Notes: a model not told the origin generated them from the letters alone. A DNA stretch of 64,000 nt from Neisseriaceae bacterium JH1-16 (GCA_025989215.1 JAPDNP010000004.1:248001-312000); one strand, 5' to 3'. Shown: positions 29,976-38,767, numbered from the stretch's first letter. Made by a program: numbers and translations.

Positions 29976-30573
29976 GCGACTGCCGGTGATCATCGTCGAC
30001 GACGACGACGCGGTGCGCGAGGCGCTGCTGTGGCTGTGCGAGGCGCAAGGCCTGGCCGCCGAGGGCTTCGCCTCGGGCGAGGCGCTGCTCGCCTCCGGCC
30101 GCGCCGCCGAGGCGGCCTGCCTGGTGCTCGACATGCGCCTGTCCGGCATCAGCGGGCTGATGCTGTTCGAGCAGCTGAAGGCGGCCGGCGGCTACTGCCC
30201 GCCGGCGATCTTCCTCACCGGCCATGCCGACGTGCCGCTGGCGGTGGCGGCGCTGAAACTCGGCGCGGTCGACTTCCTGGAAAAACCGTTCGACGACGAG
30301 GCGCTGCTGGCGCGCATCGAGCAATGCCTGGCCAACGATGCGACGCAGCGTCAGCAGTACCGGCAACAGCAGCGGGTGCGCCAGTCGCTGGCGCAATTGA
30401 CCGAGCGCGAGCGCCAGGTAATGGAGCTGGTGCTGAAGGGGCAGTTGAACAAGCAGATCGCCGATCAGCTGGCGATCAGTATGAAGACGGTGGAGGTGCA
30501 CCGAGCGCGGGCGCTGGAGAAGATGGGGGTGAAGTCGGCGGTGGAGTTGGCGAGTTTGTTGCGGGATGCGTGA
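29968..30573 (+). CDS. dctR: LuxR/FixJ-type response regulator (DctR-like)
   Basis: A 201-residue regulator. The receiver domain (1-120) has the acidic pocket VDDDD, phosphoacceptor Asp55 (LVLDMRLSG), Thr in FLTGHAD and Lys in FLEKPFDD. The C-terminal GerE-type helix-turn-helix spans LTERERQVMELVLKGQLNKQIA and VEVHRARALEKMGVKS. The ATG overlaps the end of the kinase gene by 8 bp. Divergent dctP is the likely target. Confidence 0.88.
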   Translation: MTERLPVIIVDDDDAVREALLWLCEAQGLAAEGFASGEALLASGRAAEAACLVLDMRLSGISGLMLFEQLKAAGGYCPPAIFLTGHADVPLAVAALKLGAVDFLEKPFDDEALLARIEQCLANDATQRQQYRQQQRVRQSLAQLTERERQVMELVLKGQLNKQIADQLAISMKTVEVHRARALEKMGVKSAVELASLLRDA

Positions 30574-30792
30574 GGGGGCGGTTTGAGTGGTTCGGCCAAC
30601 AAGACAGTGTGTTGCGCTGCGCCAGTTCTGTCAGAAGTAATTGCCCTCGTGTCAGGTACAGAGCTGGCACAGTGAGATGCACTACGTTGGCCGAATGCAC
30701 TGAGCTTGTTCGAGCAGGACAAGGCTGGTTCTCTGCTTTCGGCCAACGTTAGCCGGACCTGCGACCTTGTCGGTCTCGCCCGACTGGCGAGG

Positions 30793-30840
30793 TACTTTCT
30801 TTGCTTCGTCAAAGAAAGTACCCAAAGAAAGACGACCCCA
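30793..30840 (+). repeat. Left arm of a paired inverted repeat
   Basis: It begins TACTTTCTTTGCTTCGTCAA, itself a small hairpin (ACTTTCTTTG/CAAAGAAAGT), and ends CAAAGAAAGACGACCCCA. It is nearly the reverse complement of 31378-31426. Repeats of this kind (CAAAGAAAGTA) are common as interspersed pairs in proteobacterial genomes. Confidence 0.8.
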
Positions 30841-31124
30841 CCGCGCTGGCCTTCGGCTTCCCTCGCGCCTGCCAAGCGGCCAGGCGCCGCCGAACTCGCG
30901 GGCGGCTAACATCCGCCCGCTCGAACAAGCGGCGGCTTAAAACCTGGCCACTTGACGATCGCTCGGCAGTGCAGAAGGGGGATGGCCGGTCGACTGCGGC
31001 GGTAGTGATCCCGTGAGAAAAACACCAAAGCGCTCTACCACTCGCCAGACGTTGGCCGAACAACCCCGCTCACCAACTTGATAGCTGATCGGAGCTGAAA
31101 CCATCCTGTTCGGCCAACCTTGGC

Positions 31125-31163
31125 TTATCCACAGAAAATCTCCTGGTGCGGACTTTATCCACA
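31125..31163 (+). promoter_or_regulatory. Two consensus DnaA boxes
   Basis: TTATCCACA occurs at 31125-31133 and again at 31155-31163, same strand, 30 bp apart. Both match the high-affinity DnaA box exactly. No replication gene is near. Confidence 0.55.
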
Positions 31164-31377
31164 GGCATGCCGTCGCCAGCCCGACAAGGTTTCAAAGCCA
31201 CCCATTTCACGTCCGCCTCAGCCGGCCACCCTGTCCCCTTCGACGCCGCCGAGGACGGCACGGACAACGGGGGAAGTCGGCGAGCACTGTCCGAGTACCG
31301 GCGCAGCCGGCGCGAGTTGCGCAGCCGCCCGTTGGCCGTGTCGCCCACAGGGCAGCCCGCACAGCGGGCCGGCGTCG

Positions 31378-31426
31378 TGGGGGTCGTCTTTCTTTGCCTA
31401 CTTTCTTTGGCGAAGCAAAGAAAGTA
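31378..31426 (-). repeat. Right arm of a paired inverted repeat
   Basis: Read on the minus strand this repeats the left arm with only a few mismatches, including the internal hairpin and the GACGACCCCC end. The two arms enclose about 540 bp, giving a MITE/REPIN-like arrangement. Confidence 0.8.
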
Positions 31427-31516
31427 GCTCTCCCCGCCGGGCGGGACCGGCGCTGTCACATCGCCCTCCAACGTTGGCCGAATAAAGCGCGTGGAGGACG
31501 ACATCCATGGCTCCGC

Positions 31517-32368
31517 CTACCGCCCCAACATCGGATAACTGAACAGCCCGAAATGCACCAGGTTCAGCCCGAAGTGCGCCAACACCGCCGCTGGCAATCC
31601 CCCATAGCGATACGCCAACCCATACCCCACCCCCGCCAGCGTCGCCAGGCCCACCCACACCCGACCTCCGGGCAGATGCACCAGCCCGAACAACAGCGCG
31701 GTCACTAACAGCGCCGCCCACGCACCGAAGCGCCAACGGCGCCAGGCCCGCTCCAACGCCGCCTGCAAATAGCCGCGAAACAGCGCCTCCTCGGCCACGC
31801 ACACCAACAGCAGATTGTTCAGCGCCCACAACCAGCCCAGCGCCGGCCATTTCGGTGCCCAGCCGACCACGCCGAGCGCCAGCGCGACCCCCAGGCAGCC
31901 CAGGATCGCCGCGCCGCCGTAGCCAAGCGCCGCCACCAGCATCCGGCCCGCTGGTTCACGCCACTGCGCCCCGGCCCACACCAGCAGCAGCCAGACGCCG
32001 ACCAGCGGCTTGTCGAGGTTCAGGTACATGGTGAACGGCAGCGCGCCGGGGCTGAAGCGCACCGCGTCGTACACCGGCGGGTTGTGGAAGCCCGGCCACC
32101 AATGCAGCGCCAGGCCCAGCGCCACCACGACGAACAAACCATGGCCGACCAGGCGCTGGCCGCGCAACCGGCTCGGCGCCACCAGCCAGGCTGCCGCGCC
32201 GAGTGCCGCGAAACTCGCCAGCGCCCGCACATCGATCAGGTCGACGGCCAGTGCGGCCGCATAGCCGACGCCGAGCAGGCCGAGTGCGACACGGCGCCAG
32301 TCCGGGCGGATCAACAGCAGCGCAACAGCGGGGAAGATGGCCAAGCAGGGCCAGACGGTGACGGGCAC
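31517..32368 (-). CDS. CPBP family intramembrane glutamic endopeptidase
   Basis: A 283-residue polytopic membrane protein with about eight helices. CPBP (CAAX protease/bacteriocin-processing) motifs are in order: AEEALFRGYL (Glu193, Glu194, Arg198), LLFGLVHLPGG (His231) and AHFGLNLVHF (His265). These residues form the active site in the family. The natural substrate is unknown; roles include prenyl-protein processing and bacteriocin self-immunity. The start is GTG 32368 with GAGGAG 6 nt upstream. Confidence 0.85.
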   Translation of the reverse strand: MPVTVWPCLAIFPAVALLLIRPDWRRVALGLLGVGYAAALAVDLIDVRALASFAALGAAAWLVAPSRLRGQRLVGHGLFVVVALGLALHWWPGFHNPPVYDAVRFSPGALPFTMYLNLDKPLVGVWLLLVWAGAQWREPAGRMLVAALGYGGAAILGCLGVALALGVVGWAPKWPALGWLWALNNLLLVCVAEEALFRGYLQAALERAWRRWRFGAWAALLVTALLFGLVHLPGGRVWVGLATLAGVGYGLAYRYGGLPAAVLAHFGLNLVHFGLFSYPMLGR

Positions 32369-32394
32369 GACGTCTCCTCAATGCGGATGACAGA

Positions 32395-32420
32395 CAAAAA
32401 ACGCGCCCCTCGGGGCGCGT
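32395..32420 (-). terminator. Intrinsic terminator of cytX
   Basis: On the minus strand a 9-bp stem (ACGCGCCCC/GGGGCGCGT) with a 2-nt loop is followed by T6. Confidence 0.88.
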
Positions 32421-32430
32421 TGGATCGGGC

Positions 32431-32450
32431 TTCGGCCAACGTTGGCCGAA
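32431..32450. repeat. Back-to-back pair of the TTCGGCCAAC 10-mer
   Basis: TTCGGCCAACGTTGGCCGAA is a perfect 20-bp palindrome made from two inverted copies of the 10-mer, placed 4 bp beyond the cytX stop and just before its terminator. Neisserial uptake sequences often occur as inverted pairs in the same position. Confidence 0.85.
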
Positions 32451-32454
32451 CGGT

Positions 32455-33729
32455 TCAGGCGCGGGCCGCCTGGCGCATGCCAAACGGTTTGGCCAGCACA
32501 TGATAGAGCACGAAGGCGGCCACCAGCGACGGCAGCGAGGCGCCTAGGGTCGGGGCGTTGTGGCTGACCCACTGGTAGACGCCGATGCCGGCGAACCAGG
32601 CCAGCGCCCCCGGCCAGGAGATCGCCGGCAGCTTGGCGAAATCGACCTTCGGGCTCTTGCCGTGGTAGGCGATCACCACGCCGAACAGCGGCACGAACAC
32701 CGAGCCGAGCAGGTAGAGGAAGTCCTGGTAGTGCTGGATCGGCACCGACAGTGCGATCACCGTCGCCAGCACCGCCAACAGCGGGCCGAGCACGCGCACG
32801 CTCAGGCGCGGCAGCAGGCTGTGGCCGGATACCGAGGCCGAATACAGGTCGCTGTAGCCGTTGTCGACCTCGTCGACCAGCACCAGGCCCAGCGCCAGCG
32901 CGCCACCGCCGGCCAGCAGCAGCGTGCCCATCAGCTCGCCGCCCGGGTGCAGCGCGATGATCAGCGTGCCGAGCGCGAAGCACCAGGCGTTGGCGATGCC
33001 GTAGCCGAGCAAGGTGCCGCCGAACGCCTCCTTGGCGCTGCGGCTGTAGCGGGTGTAGTCGGCGATCAGCGGCAGCCAGGAGATCGGCATCACGATGGCG
33101 AGGTCAATGGCGGCGCCGAAGCCCATGCCGCCCGTGCCCGGACGCGCCCACAGCTTGTCCCAGCCGGCCGCGGCCGCTTCGCCGGTGTAGCGCCAGGTCA
33201 GGAAGCCGAGCGCGCCGAGCATCAGCCACAGGCCGACCCGGCGGATCAGCTTGCGCACGATGCCGACCATCGACAGGCTGAGCAGGCCGACCAGCAACAC
33301 GCCGACCAGCACGGTCAACAGCGCCGGCGATACCGGGCCGTACAGATGCTTGGCGATGGCGCCGAGGCCGTCGCGCAATACGACGATTTCGAACACCGAC
33401 CAGCCGATCAGCTGCAGCACGTTCAGGCCGATCGGCAGCGTGGCGAAGCGGCGGCCGAGCGCCGACCAGATCAGGCCCGCGCTGGCGACGCCGCTCTGGG
33501 CGCCGAGCCGGCCGACCCAGGCGAGCAGCAAGGTGCCGATCAGCGTGCCGATGGCGATGGCACCGAGCGCGTGGCTCAGGCTCAGCGCCGGCACCAGGAA
33601 GGAGCCGGCCTGGATCACCAGGAGGCCAACGCCGAGGCTGCCCCATAGCGCGATGTGGTCGGACAGGCCGAGCACGCGCTCGCCGGCCGGGATGGGTCGT
33701 AAGGAGGTATTCAGGGGAACGTTAGACAT
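32455..33729 (-). CDS. cytX: NCS1-family permease, thiamine-pyrimidine (HMP) transporter CytX-like
   Basis: A 424-residue, 12-helix nucleobase-cation symporter-1 family protein with the motif IADYTRYSRSAKEAFGGTLLGY and WLPLIADYTR. The TPP riboswitch in its leader points to the thiamine precursor hydroxymethylpyrimidine as substrate, as known for CytX proteins, not cytosine itself. AGGAAG lies a few nt before ATG 33729. It is a single-gene unit ending in an intrinsic terminator. Confidence 0.88.
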   Translation of the reverse strand: MSNVPLNTSLRPIPAGERVLGLSDHIALWGSLGVGLLVIQAGSFLVPALSLSHALGAIAIGTLIGTLLLAWVGRLGAQSGVASAGLIWSALGRRFATLPIGLNVLQLIGWSVFEIVVLRDGLGAIAKHLYGPVSPALLTVLVGVLLVGLLSLSMVGIVRKLIRRVGLWLMLGALGFLTWRYTGEAAAAGWDKLWARPGTGGMGFGAAIDLAIVMPISWLPLIADYTRYSRSAKEAFGGTLLGYGIANAWCFALGTLIIALHPGGELMGTLLLAGGGALALGLVLVDEVDNGYSDLYSASVSGHSLLPRLSVRVLGPLLAVLATVIALSVPIQHYQDFLYLLGSVFVPLFGVVIAYHGKSPKVDFAKLPAISWPGALAWFAGIGVYQWVSHNAPTLGASLPSLVAAFVLYHVLAKPFGMRQAARA

Positions 33730-33783
33730 GGCCGCTTCCTGTGCAAGGTCAAAACACGGACCACGGGGGCGGCAGAAAAACGA

Positions 33784-33870
33784 CGCTTCCCTACGCTGGT
33801 ATGGTCCAGATCAGGTTCAACGGGTCGGCTGGATCAGCCTCTCAGCGCCTTAGGGCGCTCCCCGAGCGGG
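33784..33870 (-). promoter_or_regulatory. TPP riboswitch (THI element) controlling cytX
   Basis: On the minus strand the leader contains the conserved core: stem GCTCGGGGAGCGCC, then GCTGAGAGG, then ACCCGTTGAACCTGATCTGG, and CCAGCGTAGGGAA. These are the pyrimidine- and pyrophosphate-sensing helices of the TPP riboswitch. It ends 55 bp before the cytX start, so control is likely at translation or by a terminator in that gap. Confidence 0.95.
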
Positions 33871-34024
33871 GGCAAGGATGCGACGACGCTTGCGCCACGT
33901 CAAGACATGTCGACGGCTGGTACGGCAGAAAATGGCGTTTGTCCGACATTTTCCCGGATCGAACGATACGATCCGCCCATTAATGCCATATGGGTTGCCA
34001 TCAACCCCACTGGGCGGCGGCCAT

Positions 34025-34050
34025 GAAAAAACGCGCCCCGTGGGGCGCGT
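34025..34050 (-). terminator. Intrinsic terminator of the rdgB-hemW-ridA operon
   Basis: On the minus strand a 9-bp stem (ACGCGCCCC/GGGGCGCGT) is followed by T6, about 23 bp after the ridA stop. Confidence 0.88.
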
Positions 34051-34072
34051 TGTCGGCAGAACCGGGCAGCGA

Positions 34073-34459
34073 TTACTCGCCGAGCACCAACACCGCTTCG
34101 GCTTCGACCTGCACGCCCTTCGGCAGGCTGGTCACGCCGACGGCGGCACGCGCCGGGAACGGCTGGCTGAAGTACTGGCCCATGATCTCGTTGAAGGTGG
34201 CGAAGTTGCCAAGATCGGTCAGGTAGGCGTTCAGCTTGACGATCTGGTCGAGCGTGCCGCCGGCGGCTTCCACCACCGCCTTCAGGTTCTTGAACACCTG
34301 GTGGGTTTCGGCGGCGAAACCGCCTTCGACCACGGTCATGGTGGCCGGGTCGAGCGGGATCTGGCCCGACAGGTACACGGTGTTGCCGGCCTTTACGGCC
34401 TGCGAATAGGCGCCGATGGCGGCCGGGGCATTGTCGGTATGGATGATGGTCTTAGCCAT
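34073..34459 (-). CDS. ridA: RidA family reactive enamine/imine deaminase
   Basis: A 128-residue trimeric YjgF/YER057c-type enzyme that hydrolyses 2-aminoacrylate and similar enamines made by PLP enzymes. Family blocks are [21 protein letters not shown] and [21 protein letters not shown], including the carboxylate-binding Arg (PARAAV). ATG 34459 fits the family, with AGGAG 12 nt upstream. A GTG at 34471 overlaps the hemW stop (GTGA) and is an alternative, suggesting coupling. Confidence 0.92.
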   Translation of the reverse strand: MAKTIIHTDNAPAAIGAYSQAVKAGNTVYLSGQIPLDPATMTVVEGGFAAETHQVFKNLKAVVEAAGGTLDQIVKLNAYLTDLGNFATFNEIMGQYFSQPFPARAAVGVTSLPKGVQVEAEAVLVLGE

Positions 34460-34467
34460 TTTGTGGG

Positions 34468-35649
34468 TCACTCCTTGAGGAACAAGGTCAGTAAATCGTT
34501 GAGGAAGCGCTGGCCGTGCTCGGTCGGCCGGATACAGGTCAGATCGCGCTCGATCAGCCCCTGCGCCTCGGCGTCGCGCAGCGCCGGTTCGAGCAACACT
34601 AGCGGCAAACCGGTGCGCTCGGCAAACAGCCGCGACTCGAAGCCGCCGGTCAGGCGCAACAGGTTCATCATGAATTCGAACGGCAGGTCGTTGCGGGCGA
34701 TCTTGCTGCGGCTCTGCGCCGGGTTGCCCTCGGCCACCGCCTTCAGGTACGCCGCCGGCTGCTTGAAGCGCATGGTGCGCTCGATGCGGTCCGGGTAGCT
34801 GATCTTGCCATGCGCGCCGGCGCCGATGCCGATGTAGTCGCCGAACTGCCAGTAATTGAGGTTGTGGCGGCTCTGTTTGCCCGGCTTGCAGAACGCCGAG
34901 GTCTCGTAATGCTCGAAGCCCGCTTCGGCCAACCTTTGCTCGATCGCCTCCTGCATGTCGGCCGACAGCTCGTCGTCCGGCAGGTTGGCCGGCGGCTGGG
35001 CGGCGAACAGCGTGTTCGGCTCCAAGGTCAGGTGATAGGCCGACAGGTGGGTGATGCCGTAGGACAAGGCGGTGTCGAGGTCGGCCAGCGCCTGCTCCAG
35101 ACTCTGGTGCGGCAGCGCATACATCAGGTCGAGGTTGACGTTGTCGAAGTGGCTCAGCGCGATCTCGACCGCGCGGCGCGCTTCAATGCCGTTGTGGATG
35201 CGCCCGAGGCTCGCCAGCTTGGCCGGCTCGAAGCTCTGAATGCCGATCGACAAGCGGTTGATGCCGGCATCGCGAAAGCCCTTGAACTTGTCCGACTCGA
35301 AGGTGCCGGGGTTCGCCTCCAGCGTGATCTCGGCGTCCGGGTCGATGCGCAGTCGTGCGCGCAGCCCCTGGATCAGCGTGGTCATCGCGCCGGCCGACAG
35401 CAGGCTCGGCGTGCCGCCGCCGATGAACACGGTGCGCACCGGCCGGCCCCACACGTTCGGCAGCTCGGTTTCCAGATCGCTCAGCAAGGCCTGGACGTAA
35501 CCGTCCTCGTCGAAGCCGCCCTTCACCTCGTGCGAGTTGAAGTCGCAGTACGGGCATTTGCGCACGCACCACGGCACGTGCACATACAGCGACAGCGGCG
35601 GCAGCTCGCGCAAGCCGCCCAGCATCGGGGTCAGCGCAATGGTGCTCAT
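34468..35649 (-). CDS. hemW: Radical SAM heme chaperone HemW
   Basis: A 393-residue member of the HemN-like radical SAM family. The cluster motif is [10 protein letters not shown] (Cys28, 32, 35), followed by [10 protein letters not shown] and [12 protein letters not shown]. It has the shorter HemW length, without the HemN N-terminal extension, so heme delivery is more likely than coproporphyrinogen oxidation. Its ATG overlaps the rdgB stop (ATGA). Confidence 0.92.
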   Translation of the reverse strand: MSTIALTPMLGGLRELPPLSLYVHVPWCVRKCPYCDFNSHEVKGGFDEDGYVQALLSDLETELPNVWGRPVRTVFIGGGTPSLLSAGAMTTLIQGLRARLRIDPDAEITLEANPGTFESDKFKGFRDAGINRLSIGIQSFEPAKLASLGRIHNGIEARRAVEIALSHFDNVNLDLMYALPHQSLEQALADLDTALSYGITHLSAYHLTLEPNTLFAAQPPANLPDDELSADMQEAIEQRLAEAGFEHYETSAFCKPGKQSRHNLNYWQFGDYIGIGAGAHGKISYPDRIERTMRFKQPAAYLKAVAEGNPAQSRSKIARNDLPFEFMMNLLRLTGGFESRLFAERTGLPLVLLEPALRDAEAQGLIERDLTCIRPTEHGQRFLNDLLTLFLKE

Positions 35650-36239
35650 GCGAACGCTTCGAGCTTCTTCAGCAGCGCCGCCAGCGCCTGGCCGCGGTGG
35701 CTGATACGATTTTTGAGTTGCGGGTCGAGCTGGGCGACGGTGGCGCCGTGTTCGGCCAACCAGAAGTACGGGTCGTAGCCGAAGCCGTGCTCGCCCTGCG
35801 GCGCGTCGACCACCTCGCCCAGCCAGATGCCGTCGGCGATGATCGGATGCGGGTCGTCGGCATGGCGCACCAACACCAGCACGCAGGTATACCAGGCGCG
35901 GCGGTTGGATTCCTGGGCCAGCTTCTCGACCAACAGCGCATTATTGGCCGCGTCCGACTTCGGCTCGCCGGCGAAACGCGCCGACAGCACGCCCGGCGCA
36001 CCGCCGAGCGCTTCGACGCAGATGCCCGAGTCGTCGGCCAGTGCCGGCAGGCCGGTGATCCGGCTGGCATGGCGCGCCTTCTCCAGCGCGTTCTCGACGA
36101 AGGTGTTATACGGCTCGTCAGCCTCCGGCACGTTCAGCTCGCCCTGCGGAATCAGGGTGATGCCGAGCGGCGCGAACAGCGCGGAGAATTCCTTCAGCTT
36201 GCCGGCGTTGTTGCTGGCGAGGACCAGGCGGTCGAACAT
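35646..36239 (-). CDS. rdgB: XTP/dITP diphosphatase
   Basis: A 197-residue house-cleaning pyrophosphatase that removes ITP and XTP. Signature blocks are LASNNAGKLKEF, FVENALEKARHA, ALADDSGICVEALGGAPGVLSARF and GFGYDPYFW. ATG 36239 has GGAG upstream; earlier in-frame codons are not conserved. It is the first gene of the rdgB-hemW-ridA operon. Confidence 0.95.
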   Translation of the reverse strand: MFDRLVLASNNAGKLKEFSALFAPLGITLIPQGELNVPEADEPYNTFVENALEKARHASRITGLPALADDSGICVEALGGAPGVLSARFAGEPKSDAANNALLVEKLAQESNRRAWYTCVLVLVRHADDPHPIIADGIWLGEVVDAPQGEHGFGYDPYFWLAEHGATVAQLDPQLKNRISHRGQALAALLKKLEAFA

Positions 36240-36431
36240 GTCGTGCTCCAAGATTGAGGCCGGCGCAGACTCGCTGCGCCGGCACGAATTGCAGGCATTC
36301 TACCAGACGGCATCAAGCGGAGAGTGCCGCCCCGCGGGGCGGTCGACACCGCTAAGGGAACCGGCGCGCGGCTCCAGTGCCGAGGCGACTCATCGTGGTA
36401 AGGCCACCCGACGGAGGCGCTGCGGACGGCA

Positions 36432-37502
36432 TCAATGGCCGACCTTCACCTCGGTCCACAAGCGGGTCACCAGGCGGCGCTCCTTCGGGCTCAGCTCGCG
36501 CAGCACCGTCCACTTGGCCGCGACCGCCGGGCTCGGGTTGATCACCGGGTTGGCCGAAAGATCGGCGCGGTAGAACGGTGCGGCGGTCTTCACCGGGTTG
36601 GTCGCGCCGTTCAGATTGGTCAGCTCAGCGGCGTTCTTGCCGTCCAGCATGAAGTCGATGAAACGATGCGCCAGGTCGGGCCGCTTGGCGGTGGCGAGGA
36701 TCGCCATCGTGTCGACCCCCAGCTCGTTGCCCTCGCGCTGCGGCGCGTAGGCGACCTTGAACGGGCGCTTGGCCTTCTTCGCGTCTTCGGCGGCCTGGAA
36801 GAACTCGGTCGAATAGCCGAGCGACACCCAGATATTGCCGATGGCCAGCTCCTTCAGGTAGCTGGCGTTGGAGAAGGTCGCCCAGTACGGCTTGGCCGCC
36901 TGGATCACCGCCTTGGCGCGGCGGTAGTCGGCCTCGGTGGCCTTGTTCGGGTCGACGCCCAGGTAGAACAGCGCGGCGGCGAACACCTCGCGCGAGCTGT
37001 CCAGCACGGTGACGCGGCCCTTGATCTTGGCCAGCACCTTCGGATCGAAGATCACCGACCAGCTGGTCGGATCGACGCCGAGCGCCTTGAGCTTGTCGGC
37101 GTTGTACCCCACCGCGGTCAGCGACAGCACCGCCGGCAAGGTGTAGCGGTTGCCCGGATCGTAAGGCTGATTGAGATAAGCCGGATTGAGGTTGCCCAGA
37201 TGGGTGAGCCGACTCTTGTCGAGCGGGCGCAGCAGCTGCTGCTTCGCCATCGCCTGCACCACGAAGCTCGACGGGAACACCATGTTGTAGCCCTTGGCGC
37301 CGGCGGCGAGCTTGGCCAGCATCTCTTCGTTGTCGCCGTAGTAGTCCTGCACCACCTTGCAGTCGCACGACGCTTCGAAGCGTTTCACCGTGGCATTCGA
37401 CAGCGAGCCGCTCCAGTTGTAGATATGCAGTACGTCGTTCGGGCCGGCCCATGCGGCCGACGACACCAGCAGCGACATCAACGCAACCGTCAGCTTATTC
37501 AA
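36432..37502 (-). CDS. Polyamine ABC transporter, periplasmic binding protein (PotD/PotF-like)
   Basis: A 356-residue periplasmic binding protein with a signal peptide (cleavage after SAAWA). The mature part begins LHIYNWSGSLSNATVKRFE, close to putrescine-binding PotF and spermidine-binding PotD, and has YNMVFPSSFVVQAM and FIDFMLDGKNAAELTN. TTG 37502 is the only start with a strong ribosome site (GGAGGTGA). No permease or ATPase gene adjoins it, so it is an orphan component. Confidence 0.85.
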   Translation of the reverse strand: MNKLTVALMSLLVSSAAWAGPNDVLHIYNWSGSLSNATVKRFEASCDCKVVQDYYGDNEEMLAKLAAGAKGYNMVFPSSFVVQAMAKQQLLRPLDKSRLTHLGNLNPAYLNQPYDPGNRYTLPAVLSLTAVGYNADKLKALGVDPTSWSVIFDPKVLAKIKGRVTVLDSSREVFAAALFYLGVDPNKATEADYRRAKAVIQAAKPYWATFSNASYLKELAIGNIWVSLGYSTEFFQAAEDAKKAKRPFKVAYAPQREGNELGVDTMAILATAKRPDLAHRFIDFMLDGKNAAELTNLNGATNPVKTAAPFYRADLSANPVINPSPAVAAKWTVLRELSPKERRLVTRLWTEVKVGH

Positions 37503-37534
37503 TTCAGCGTCACCTCCAGGCTCGAGAGTGGGAA

Positions 37535-37563
37535 TGAAAAGGCGAAGCCCGCGGGCTTCGCCT
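37535..37563 (-). terminator. Intrinsic terminator of dusA
   Basis: An 11-bp perfect stem (AGGCGAAGCCC/GGGCTTCGCCT) is followed on the minus strand by TTTTCATT, 38 bp after the dusA stop. Confidence 0.82.
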
Positions 37564-37600
37564 GGATGATCGGATCAGTTCTACGCCCGATCCCGCTATT

Positions 37601-38602
37601 TTAGCGCCTTTCGCCGTGCACCGCCGCGCGGGCGGCCAGCAGCAGCTCGGGGCCGGCGTCCTTCAGCAGGCTGGCATCGGACAGCATGCGCCGCCACTGG
37701 CGTGCGCCGGGCACGCCCTGGTACAGGCCGAGGATGTGGCGGGCGATGTGGCGCAACTGGGTGCCGCGCCCGGCCGACAGCTCGCGCTCGACATAGGGCA
37801 GCAGTGCCTCGACCACCTGGTCGCGACTGAGTGCCGGGCGGTCGTCGCCGTAGTAGCGCGCGTCGAAATCGGCCATCAGGTAGGGGTTGTGGTAGGCCTC
37901 GCGGCCGATCATCACCCCGTCGATCTCGCCCAGATGCTCATCGGTTTCGATCAGGGTCTTGATGCCGCCGTTGATCAGGATTTCCAGCTCCGGACGCTCC
38001 TGTTTCAGCCGGTACACATAGTGGTAGCGCAGCGGCGGGATCTCGCGGTTCTCCTTCGGCGACAGGCCCTTCAGGATGGCGTTGCGGGCGTGCACGATAA
38101 AGGTGGTGCAACCGGCCTCGGCCACCGTGTCGACGAAGCCGCGCACGAAGTCGAAGTCCTCGACGCTGTCGATGCCGATGCGGTGCTTCACCGTCACGTC
38201 GATGCCGCAGGCGTCGCGCATCGCCTTCACGCAGTCGGCCACCAGTTGCGGCTCGGCCATCAGGCAGGCGCCGAACGCGCCCTTCTGCACCCGTTCGGAC
38301 GGGCAACCGACGTTCAGGTTCACCTCGTCGTAGCCCCACTGTTCGGCCAACTTGGCACAGCGCGCCAGGTCGGCCGGCTCGGAGCCGCCCAGTTGCAGCG
38401 CCAGCGGATGCTCGGCCTCGTCGAAACGCAGGAAACGGTCGGCGTCGCCGTGCAGGATTGCCCCGGTGGTGACCATCTCGGAGTACAACCAGGTATGGCG
38501 GCTGATCAGGCGGGCGAAGTAGCGGTAGTGGCGGTCGGTCCAGTCGAGCATCGGGGCAACGGACAGACGGCGGGACGGACGGGAGGGAGTGAATTCGGTC
38601 AT
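37601..38602 (-). CDS. dusA: tRNA-dihydrouridine(20/20a) synthase
   Basis: A 333-residue FMN-dependent enzyme that reduces uridines 20 and 20a in the tRNA D-loop. It begins with the DUS signature VAPMLDWTDRHYRYF; the active-site cysteine is in NVGCPSERVQKGAFGACLM. The DusA-specific ARNAILKGLSPKENREIPPL region and INGGIKTL follow. It is a single-gene unit with a terminator. Confidence 0.95.
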   Translation of the reverse strand: MTEFTPSRPSRRLSVAPMLDWTDRHYRYFARLISRHTWLYSEMVTTGAILHGDADRFLRFDEAEHPLALQLGGSEPADLARCAKLAEQWGYDEVNLNVGCPSERVQKGAFGACLMAEPQLVADCVKAMRDACGIDVTVKHRIGIDSVEDFDFVRGFVDTVAEAGCTTFIVHARNAILKGLSPKENREIPPLRYHYVYRLKQERPELEILINGGIKTLIETDEHLGEIDGVMIGREAYHNPYLMADFDARYYGDDRPALSRDQVVEALLPYVERELSAGRGTQLRHIARHILGLYQGVPGARQWRRMLSDASLLKDAGPELLLAARAAVHGERR

Positions 38603-38767
38603 CGACTAACGGCGTGCCGCGTTATACGGACAACCCTCGGAATGACCCGATCCGGGCAGTCGGCCGTAAAGCGCTGAATAGAAACAGAGAATTGTCCCCC
38701 GCCCCGCCATTGCCCGTCAAGGCGGGCACGCGCGGCTTGAGCCGGGCCGCGCCACGGGTAATACTCG

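Larger units (their letters stand above)
30574..31516. other. Gene-free interval rich in repeats
   Basis: About 940 bp without a convincing gene. It holds six copies of the TTCGGCCAAC 10-mer in either orientation, a pair of inverted 48-bp repeats, and two DnaA-box 9-mers. Short open frames here translate to low-complexity or repeat-derived peptides and are not called. Confidence 0.7.

Noticed and set aside
27681-30149. An 822-codon minus-strand frame opposite the DctS-like kinase
   Set aside because: It is the mirror of a kinase gene with complete motifs; the translation is low-complexity and has no recognisable domain.
30476-30875. Short frames in the interval after dctR
   Set aside because: They cover the 10-mer copies and repeat arm, have no ribosome sites and no family resemblance.
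31070-31504. Minus-strand frame of 144 codons containing YFLCFAKESRQRKTTP
   Set aside because: The peptide is the translation of the interspersed inverted repeat arm and recurs in both arms; it is not a protein gene.
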